Positions 1-4,801 of a stretch of DNA of 6,263 nucleotides are shown here, piece after piece. Origin of the DNA: Solobacterium sp. UBA636. GTDB lineage: Bacteria > Bacillota_I > Bacilli_A > Erysipelotrichales > Erysipelotrichaceae. The stretch is from the NCBI GenBank assembly GCA_002299675.1, contig DBOW01000041.1:8292-14554 (forward strand), given 5' to 3'. Below the pieces are notes generated by a model. That model ran no database searches. It had not been told where the DNA came from and worked only from the letters and a program-made list of their open reading frames with translations. The position numbers and the translations under genes are program-made. How positions within the stretch are numbered: the first letter of the stretch is position 1; each line of letters begins with the position of its first letter.

Positions 1-7
1 TTTTACT

Positions 8-1384
8 TTACTCCTGTCCTATTAAAGTTATCTTTATATGATTAGGGTCACAGCTAAAGCTTACATATGCATTAGTGTTCTTCTCAATATATACATTCAG
101 ATCATAATCACCAGGTTCTAATAAATTACCATTAGAATCCTTCAGATCAATATAGGCAACACAGTCCGAAGCTGTAATATTCTCGATATTTGCTTCAGAA
201 CCCGAAACAATTACTGTTACAGTTGTCGTAGAAATATAGCTTGCGCCCAGATTATTATCATTGTTTCGATAAACAATAGGCACGTCGGTTATTTCCTTGG
301 TCGCAACCATTGAAAGTGTAGCCTTGATACGAACCATTGTGACATCCGAACTAGAAACACCGCTTGGCAGATTTACCGGCAGCATTACATTGGTATCAGC
401 GGTAATAGTCGACAAATCAAGCGAAACAGTAACCTCATTGATTGTATCAAGAACTGCCTGTGAAGCGTAAATGGTTGTTGTCTGATGATCCATAGTCACC
501 GAATCAAGCGCATAACCCTGAGGTGCTTCGCCTGAAATCTTCAGATTGATTGGTACAACCTTGGAAGGTGATGTAACATTCACATTCACCTTTATGGTGC
601 TTGGCACAATTTCCGCATTAACCTGCTGTCCTTTAGAATCATAGGCAATAAGTGGAGCATCAACGCTGTTGCTGCCTTCCTTCATTCCACTTACATCAAT
701 CAGTGCCTTAACCATTGCGATTGAATTAAGTGTATCCTGGGAAGCTCGAATATTAACCTTTGACCCGCCATCAAACTCTGGTGTACCAAGAATATATTTA
801 GAATCCAGTGAATTGCGATTAATAAAATCATACGAAATATCAAAACTGGCTGTTGTCTTACGTTTTAAAGTAATCTGGGTTTCACTTGGTGTAACAATAG
901 CCGAAACATTATCGCCATAGCCACTGGCTGAAAGCTTAATAGTATGTGTTCCTTCTGTGTAGCCCTCAAGATTTAAAAGGCAGTAGCCACTTCTGCCAGC
1001 CGCCACATTTACATTGGCCGCATCACCAGTCAGCACAATATCGCAGCTGTTTGGCGCACCTGATAATTCAAAAGATTCTGAATTATAGCGCGTAGATACA
1101 TTGACTCCGCTTAAAACCTTGCTGGAAGTAAGCGTACTGGCATCATTTCGGTTGGTCAGGTTGACCGATGCATAAAGAAACAGTGCCAGCAATAACGCAA
1201 ATACTGCAGTATATCTGCCCTGAAAGAACAGCTTATCGATAAAAGCCGAAAGATAGCGATAAACCTTTAGAACAGCCTCTTCAACATCGTTATAGACATG
1301 ATTCTGCTGCTTGGCTTTCGACGCAATCTTTGTCGCTTCCTTTAACTTCTCAGAAGGATTCTTGACCTTTTTATCATCAGCCAT
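8..1384 (-). CDS. cdaR: CdaR, YbbR-domain regulator of diadenylate cyclase
   Basis: Membrane-anchored partner of the diadenylate cyclase CdaA; in Bacillota it binds and modulates the cyclase and so tunes cyclic di-AMP, which governs potassium, osmotic and cell-wall balance. The 458-residue product has a charged, probably helical cytosolic arm (residues 1-57), one membrane helix (about 58-76, ALLLALFLYASVNL) and an extracytoplasmic region of four YbbR-like beta repeats (about 88-175, 180-270, 274-357, 363-455). The repeats end in similar strands such as ETQITLK, STIKVNV and NHIKITL. Four repeats on one helix is the usual CdaR layout, but the N-terminal arm is much longer than in B. subtilis CdaR, whose helix starts within the first dozen or so residues. 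Four cysteines occur, two each in repeats 1 and 4. The ATG shares one base with the cdaA stop (TAATG) and has a strong Shine-Dalgarno. The order cdaA-cdaR makes the identification secure. Confidence 0.93.
   Translation of the reverse strand: MADDKKVKNPSEKLKEATKIASKAKQQNHVYNDVEEAVLKVYRYLSAFIDKLFFQGRYTAVFALLLALFLYASVNLTNRNDASTLTSSKVLSGVNVSTRYNSESFELSGAPNSCDIVLTGDAANVNVAAGRSGYCLLNLEGYTEGTHTIKLSASGYGDNVSAIVTPSETQITLKRKTTASFDISYDFINRNSLDSKYILGTPEFDGGSKVNIRASQDTLNSIAMVKALIDVSGMKEGSNSVDAPLIAYDSKGQQVNAEIVPSTIKVNVNVTSPSKVVPINLKISGEAPQGYALDSVTMDHQTTTIYASQAVLDTINEVTVSLDLSTITADTNVMLPVNLPSGVSSSDVTMVRIKATLSMVATKEITDVPIVYRNNDNNLGASYISTTTVTVIVSGSEANIENITASDCVAYIDLKDSNGNLLEPGDYDLNVYIEKNTNAYVSFSCDPNHIKITLIGQE
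11..15 (-). promoter_or_regulatory. Possible Shine-Dalgarno for a gene off the left edge
   Basis: AGGAG reads on the minus strand directly before the cdaR stop codon, leaving ten bases to the window edge. This suits a start codon just outside the window. In many Bacillota the gene after cdaR is glmM (phosphoglucosamine mutase). That identity is inferred from family context only, because no coding sequence is visible. Confidence 0.35.
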
Positions 1385-2448
1385 TACTTCTTATCCTCCT
1401 TTGTATTGTCACAAATAGAAACAATATCCTCTTCTTCAAGAACATTGTCTTTTCTTTCTTCCTTTTGATATTTCAGACGATTATTAAGTGGAACCTTCAT
1501 GTCAAGTTCCTCGCTTGTCTTCCCTGCGTTAACATCCTGTTTCTTACTGAAAATACCCTTAAAGCCCATTGAAGACTCCTTCTTTTCCATCTTTTCAATA
1601 GTCATTTCCGGTTCATCGATAATGGTTAAAGTATTTCTGCGCTTAGAACCCTCACGAATCTCAACGCTTTCATTCAGAATTACACGTCTTAGATAATCCT
1701 TAAGCTGTACATCATCAACATTAAAAATTGTGCCATGCTCCGAAATAGAAATCGCACTGGTCTCCTCAGAAACAACGATAGTAAGGGCATCCGAAACCTC
1801 AGAAATACCTAAAGCCGCTCTATGTCTGGCTCCATATCTTGATGAAAGATTGACGCTGGTAGGTGGAAAATAAGCTGAAGCACAGGCCACCTTGTCGCCC
1901 TGAATAATAACGGCACCATCATGTAATGGGGTGGTTGTCATAAAAATAGAACACAGAAGTTCCTTGGAAACCTTGGCATTAATTTCAATACCAGTCTTAA
2001 TATAGTCCTGCAGGCTCTGTCCTTTTTCTATTGAAATGAGGGCACCGGTTCTGGATTTAGACAGTGCAATGGTTGCCTGATAAACCTGTTCAACCAGTTC
2101 CTCTCTTTCATTTGCCAGCAGAGTATTAATCTTAGAGAAAGTATTAGTCTTGCCCAGTCTTTCCAGCACACCTCTAATCTCTGGCTGGAAAATGATGATA
2201 ATAGCCAGAAATCCCCAGCTTATTACATTGTTCATCAAATACTCAACTGTAGTGAAACCAAAAATCTTTGCCAGTCCATCAACAAGAAGGACCAGAATGA
2301 TTCCCTTAAATATCTGTATTGTACGGTTATTATTCTTAACAAACTTTATGGCATAGTAGATAATCATCCACATAATGCCGATATCAAATAAAGTCTTAAA
2401 GATAGACCATATATTCTGAATGGTCAAATTTATGTTATAATCTGCCAT
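1384..2448 (-). CDS. cdaA: CdaA, membrane diadenylate cyclase (DisA_N domain)
   Basis: Condenses two ATP into cyclic di-AMP at the inner face of the membrane; it is the main housekeeping cyclase of Bacillota. The 354-residue product has three N-terminal membrane helices (about 16-37, 44-62, 70-88), a short linker helix, and the DAC catalytic domain (about 105-270). Both signature motifs are intact: the DGA motif at 177-179 in TPLHDGAVII, and the RHR motif at 208-210 in YGARHRAALG, followed by VVSEE at 225-229. A functional cyclase is therefore expected. About 80 residues follow the DAC domain as a charged, low-complexity tail (KKESS, EERKDN, LEEEDIV). B. subtilis CdaA is about 273 residues and lacks such a tail. 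The start has AGGAG five bases upstream and a TGCTATAAT promoter. It is the first gene of the operon with cdaR, sharing one base with it, so translational coupling is likely. Also called dacA or ybbP. Confidence 0.95.
   Translation of the reverse strand: MADYNINLTIQNIWSIFKTLFDIGIMWMIIYYAIKFVKNNNRTIQIFKGIILVLLVDGLAKIFGFTTVEYLMNNVISWGFLAIIIIFQPEIRGVLERLGKTNTFSKINTLLANEREELVEQVYQATIALSKSRTGALISIEKGQSLQDYIKTGIEINAKVSKELLCSIFMTTTPLHDGAVIIQGDKVACASAYFPPTSVNLSSRYGARHRAALGISEVSDALTIVVSEETSAISISEHGTIFNVDDVQLKDYLRRVILNESVEIREGSKRRNTLTIIDEPEMTIEKMEKKESSMGFKGIFSKKQDVNAGKTSEELDMKVPLNNRLKYQKEERKDNVLEEEDIVSICDNTKEDKK
1395..1400 (-). promoter_or_regulatory. Shine-Dalgarno of cdaR, inside the cdaA 3' end
   Basis: AGGAGG (within AAAGGAGGA) reads on the minus strand ten bases before the cdaR ATG. 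It lies in the last codons of cdaA, so cdaR can be translated by re-initiation or independently from the same message. It fixes the cdaR start at 1384. Confidence 0.85.
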
Positions 2449-2452
2449 CTAT

Positions 2453-2458
2453 TCTCCT
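2453..2458 (-). promoter_or_regulatory. Shine-Dalgarno of cdaA
   Basis: AGGAGA on the minus strand ends four bases before the cdaA ATG at 2448 and supports that start. The 5' untranslated leader from the promoter upstream would be only about 20 bases, so there is no room for a riboswitch. Confidence 0.85.
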
Positions 2459-2474
2459 AACTTTTAACTCAATC

Positions 2475-2483
2475 ATTATAGCA
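2475..2483 (-). promoter_or_regulatory. Extended -10 promoter of cdaA-cdaR
   Basis: The minus strand reads TGCTATAAT, a perfect extended -10 element (TGn plus consensus TATAAT), about 27 bases before the cdaA start. No good TTGACA-like -35 box sits 16-18 bases further upstream, which is common for extended -10 promoters of the main sigma factor. Transcription would begin near 2468. Confidence 0.75.
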
Positions 2484-2503
2484 CGATTTGTTTTATCCTT
2501 TTG

Positions 2504-2512
2504 TGTTAGAAT
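2504..2512 (+). promoter_or_regulatory. Extended -10 promoter of the TraB-family gene
   Basis: The plus strand reads TGTTAGAAT, a TGn-extended -10 box with one mismatch to TATAAT. It ends seven bases before the ATG at 2520, so the predicted transcript would begin at or next to the start codon. No Shine-Dalgarno lies between the box and the ATG. The upstream side overlaps that of the divergent cdaA promoter. Confidence 0.5.
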
Positions 2513-2519
2513 ATGTGAT

Positions 2520-3695
2520 ATGGAACAAAACATAATCAAATTAAATTATAAAGAAAAAGAAATATATCTCATAAAAACGGCCCATGTATCTAAAACATCG
2601 GTAGAAGATGTGAGAAATGCCTACGAGGAAATCAAACCAGATTCCATCTGCATAGAGCTGGACAAAGAAAGATACAGCTCATTAAAAAACAAGGATGACA
2701 AATGGCGTAACCAGGATATAACCAAAATAATCAAAGATAAAAAAGTGGGTTTACTTTTGGCAAACATAATCCTCTCCTCTTTCCAGAGAAGAATGGCAAA
2801 ATCATTGGATACCAGTACCGGCGGAGAAATGATAGAAGGTATCAGGCTCTCTGAGGAAAACAATATTCCGCTGGTGTTTGCTGATAGACCAGTCAACACA
2901 ACCTTCATGAGAGTATGGAACAGCTTATCGCTGATGGAAAAAGCCAAACTTCTGATAACCATTATTTCATCCATTTTTGACAAAGAAGAAATATCCGAAG
3001 AAGAACTTGCTTCCCTGAAAGAAAAAGATTCACTGGAGGCAGCCTTAAACGAGGTATCCAGAGAATTCCCGAACGTCAAGAAAGCCCTGGTTGATGAAAG
3101 AGACATGTTCCTGGCTCAGAAAATAAAAACTGCACCAGGAAAAAGAACTATCGCCATCATCGGTGCTGCCCACTCAATCGGCATAGAAAAATATCTGGAT
3201 CAGGATATCGATACTGAAGAGCTGCTCAAAATCAACAAAAAAAGATTCTCCATTGCATCACTATTTAAATGGGGAATACCGCTCTTGATACTGTTCATGC
3301 TGATATACACCGTCTTCGCCAATCTCAATACCGGCTTAGACAATATTAAAAACTGGGTTCTCTGGAATGGCACAGCCTCAGCAATTGGTGCGCTCTTGTG
3401 CAAAGGGCATCCATTAACTATACTTGTATCCTTCCTTGTGGCACCTTTTACATCGCTTAATCCGGTGCTTTCAGCTGGCCTGTTTGCCGCCCTTGTGGAA
3501 AGCTACATCAAAAAACCAAAGGTAAAAGACTTCGAAGATATTGTCATTGATACCGACAGTCCAAAAGGCTTCTTAAAAAACAGAGTTACCAGAATCCTGA
3601 TTATCTTCATAGTTGTAAATGTCTGTTCATCTTTAGCAACATTTATATCAGGTGCCGGAATATTAGATTCATTCATTAAAATATTTACCAGATAG
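2520..3695 (+). CDS. TraB/PrgY-family membrane protein
   Basis: Member of the TraB/PrgY family, known from the enterococcal plasmid pheromone-shutdown proteins and from many chromosomal homologues of unclear function; a metalloprotease-like fold has been proposed. The 391-residue product has a soluble domain (about 1-245) and a C-terminal membrane part with hydrophobic stretches at about 251-268, 283-325 and 357-380. Family landmarks are intact: TAHVS with His22, ELDKERY with Glu46, GGEM at 101-104, ADRPV with Asp122-Arg123, DERD at 192-195, and GAAH with His218. Full length for the family. ATG 2520 is the only plausible start: the frame stays open upstream but offers no ATG, GTG or TTG nearby. 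There is no Shine-Dalgarno, and a -10 box ends seven bases before the ATG, so the message may be leaderless. It is transcribed divergently from cdaA and ends in its own terminator, so it is a single-gene unit. The substrate is unknown; a plasmid-conjugation role is not implied here. Confidence 0.88.
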   Translation: MEQNIIKLNYKEKEIYLIKTAHVSKTSVEDVRNAYEEIKPDSICIELDKERYSSLKNKDDKWRNQDITKIIKDKKVGLLLANIILSSFQRRMAKSLDTSTGGEMIEGIRLSEENNIPLVFADRPVNTTFMRVWNSLSLMEKAKLLITIISSIFDKEEISEEELASLKEKDSLEAALNEVSREFPNVKKALVDERDMFLAQKIKTAPGKRTIAIIGAAHSIGIEKYLDQDIDTEELLKINKKRFSIASLFKWGIPLLILFMLIYTVFANLNTGLDNIKNWVLWNGTASAIGALLCKGHPLTILVSFLVAPFTSLNPVLSAGLFAALVESYIKKPKVKDFEDIVIDTDSPKGFLKNRVTRILIIFIVVNVCSSLATFISGAGILDSFIKIFTR

Positions 3696-3718
3696 GCTTC
3701 ATTCCGAAGTCTATTTTT
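3692..3718 (+). terminator. Rho-independent terminator of the TraB-family gene
   Basis: A nine-base-pair stem (ATAGGCTTC with GAAGTCTAT, one G-U pair) closes a five-base loop and is followed by a T-run at 3714-3718. The TAG stop codon at 3693-3695 lies inside the left arm, so the last codon and the stop are part of the terminator. Confidence 0.8.
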
Positions 3719-3720
3719 AA

Positions 3721-3760
3721 TGAATAAGGCAAAATCCTGTTTCAGGATCTGCCACCTTCA
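3721..3760. repeat. 40-base imperfect inverted repeat
   Basis: Two arms of about 18-19 bases, beginning TGAA and ending ATCCTG, face each other around a TTT centre at 3740-3742. The inner six pairs (ATCCTG/CAGGAT) are perfect, and GGC/GCC and TGAA/TTCA pair further out. Read on the minus strand, the inner hairpin is followed by TTTTG, so it may be a weak terminator left over from the decayed minus-strand gene. On the plus strand it has no T-run and sits just after the TraB-gene terminator. Confidence 0.5.
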
Positions 3761-3784
3761 TTAAAATATCGATTTGTAAAAGGG

Positions 3785-4072
3785 TAAAACTGGACAGATT
3801 ATTGCATCATAATTAAACCGAAAGAATTAAATCTTATTTACTGCATTCTTAGTGGCAACATATAAACCAGGAATAATATTTCTGTTTTCTTCGAAAGTAT
3901 AGCGGTCCTAATTAGATTCAAGACCACCACAGATTACAAGCGGTAAAGCACATTTGAACTTATCAGTATAGAATGGACCATTTTCTAGGGCAAGGCCTTC
4001 TTGCCAAAATCAGCATCTTAGCCGTCCTTTGCCAGCTGGTTCATCCAGCTTATCTTCATTTTTAAACTCAAA
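3785..4072 (-). pseudogene. Decayed C-terminal fragment of an FAD-binding fumarate reductase-like dehydrogenase
   Basis: Conceptual minus-strand translation gives pieces that together resemble the end of the FAD_binding_2 family (flavocytochrome c, fumarate or urocanate reductase type). First comes NQLAKDG, a TAA stop at 4018-4020, then DADFGKKALP in the same frame (the usual family text is like YNELAKxGKDxDFGKK). A one-base loss near 3988-3990 shifts to the frame reading LENGPFYTDKF, then LVICGGLESN, a TAG at 3908-3910, and ENRNIIPGLYVATKNA. A TAA at 3827-3829 follows, then FFRFNYDAIICP. GPFY, the CGGL/GGLxTN motif and IPGLYVAG-like text are C-terminal hallmarks of these enzymes. The N-terminal FAD-binding half, roughly 400 residues, is absent. 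An alternative frame at 4040-4072 reads FEFKNEDKLDE, also reminiscent of the family just before this point, which would imply another small deletion. With three stops, a frameshift and no upstream half it cannot make an enzyme. The family call is from memory of motifs, not from a search. Confidence 0.72.
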
Positions 4073-4080
4073 TACACATG

Positions 4081-4111
4081 AAAAAAAGAAGACAGCTGAT
4101 ATAAAGCTGCC
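4081..4111 (-). terminator. Rho-independent terminator of the small phosphoesterase gene
   Basis: On the minus strand GGCAGCT pairs with AGCTGTC (seven pairs, one G-U) around a seven-base loop and is followed by TTCTTTTTTT. It lies about 60 bases past the phosphoesterase stop codon, separating that gene from the flavoprotein fragment. Confidence 0.8.
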
Positions 4112-4171
4112 AGGATATAAACTATTGCTGACATGATGAACAGTCCGTCATTATAAACACCAACAATCTTG
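4112..4171 (-). other. 3' untranslated segment of the phosphoesterase gene
   Basis: Between the stop codon at 4172 and the terminator hairpin lies a 60-base stretch. One minus-strand frame across it is open and continues through the hairpin into the flavoprotein fragment, with a hydrophobic run (AIVYILAAL). It has no ribosome binding site and crosses a strong terminator, so I treat it as untranslated sequence. Confidence 0.4.
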
Positions 4172-4759
4172 TCATAATTTCACAATATCATTTTTCATAG
4201 AAATAACATTATTCTTAAAATCAATAATATCCTGCTTAATATCCTGAATACTAATCGGGTAATTATCGTGACAGTCCAGTTCCACATGATAAGACATCGT
4301 TCCTCTTCTCATCTCAATAAATCTGTCTTTTGTATGTGTATGACCACAAAGATTGAAAACAATTGCCGAATTTTTCTTATCAGCATCATTGCAGGTATTG
4401 GCAGGATAATGTGAAAGATAGAAGGTCCACTTTTTCAGTTTTATACGCGTGGCAAAACAAAGTTCTTTAACATTGTCTAAACTCTTAAAAATCTCAATAC
4501 GCTTATCACTGTCATGATTTCCCAGAATAATATGAATATTGTGACATTTAATCCTGTTAAAATAGTACAGTCCCTTCTCATCATCTTCCAGCATTACATC
4601 GCCCAGAATATATAGTTCATCATCTTCTTTCACCACCTGATTAATGTTGTCAATTATCCCAAGAGAATGCTCATGACAATTACTAAAACCACGAGGTTCA
4701 TAAATAAAACCCTTATTGTGATTAAGATGCAAATCAGAAGTAAAAAATATATCACTCAT
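4172..4759 (-). CDS. Calcineurin-like metallophosphoesterase (COG4186-like)
   Basis: Small cytosolic protein of 195 residues with a complete dinuclear-metal phosphoesterase motif set: TSDLHLNH (Asp9, His11, with His14 nearby), LGDV (Gly53-Asp54), GNHD (80-83), LSHYP (His117) and GHTH (139-142). HVELDCHDNYPIS near 158-170 matches the VGVDxWxxxPIS-type ending of this subfamily, after which a short charged helix closes the protein. It should hydrolyse a phosphoester or phosphodiester, but the substrate is not predictable. No signal peptide or membrane segment is seen. The start is firm because MSDIFFTSDLH begins at the first beta strand and an in-frame TAA lies just upstream. There is no Shine-Dalgarno; a TATAAA box ends eight bases before the ATG, so the message may be leaderless. 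It lies downstream of the nucleotidase gene on the same strand, with a terminator between them. Confidence 0.88.
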   Translation of the reverse strand: MSDIFFTSDLHLNHNKGFIYEPRGFSNCHEHSLGIIDNINQVVKEDDELYILGDVMLEDDEKGLYYFNRIKCHNIHIILGNHDSDKRIEIFKSLDNVKELCFATRIKLKKWTFYLSHYPANTCNDADKKNSAIVFNLCGHTHTKDRFIEMRRGTMSYHVELDCHDNYPISIQDIKQDIIDFKNNVISMKNDIVKL

Positions 4760-4765
4760 AATTAC

Positions 4766-4773
4766 ATTTTATA
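4766..4773 (-). promoter_or_regulatory. Possible -10 box of the phosphoesterase gene
   Basis: The minus strand reads TATAAAAT, containing TATAAA and TAAAAT, six to eight bases before the ATG at 4759. No TTGACA-like -35 is visible, because the matching region falls inside the upstream terminator hairpin. If used, transcription would begin at or within a base or two of the start codon. Confidence 0.35.
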
Positions 4774-4801
4774 AAAAATCTGAAAGAACTACTTTCAGAT
4801 T
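4773..4801 (-). terminator. Rho-independent terminator of the nucleotidase gene
   Basis: A perfect ten-base-pair stem (AATCTGAAAG with CTTTCAGATT, minus strand) closes a five-base loop and is followed by a T-run ending at 4773. The TGA stop codon (4795-4797) lies within the first arm. The T-run merges with the TATAAA box proposed for the next gene. The hairpin is unlikely to stop plus-strand transcription, because no T-run follows it in that direction. Confidence 0.8.

Noticed and set aside
669..920. Plus-strand open frame within cdaR
   Set aside because: Shadow of the YbbR repeats, with no recognisable domain or start signals.
2449..2474. Riboswitch (for example ydaO type) upstream of cdaA
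   Set aside because: The leader after the predicted start site is only about 20 bases, too short for any known riboswitch.
2621..3106. 161-codon open frame on the minus strand inside the TraB-family gene
   Set aside because: Antisense shadow of a well-supported gene, with a serine- and leucine-rich translation typical of shadows and no ribosome binding site.
2520..3695. Plasmid or conjugation role for the TraB-family gene
   Set aside because: No conjugation, replication or pheromone genes are nearby, and chromosomal TraB/PrgY homologues are common next to housekeeping genes.
3989..4005. Perfect six-base-pair hairpin (GGCAAG/CTTGCC)
   Set aside because: It falls within the flavoprotein relic, over the DFGKKALP codons, and has no T-run on either strand, so it is probably a by-product of coding sequence.
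4034..4050. AGCTGG/CCAGCT inverted repeat and overlapping CCAGCT direct repeat
   Set aside because: Short, inside the relic, and without a T-run or recurring pattern; no sign of an attachment site or transposon end.
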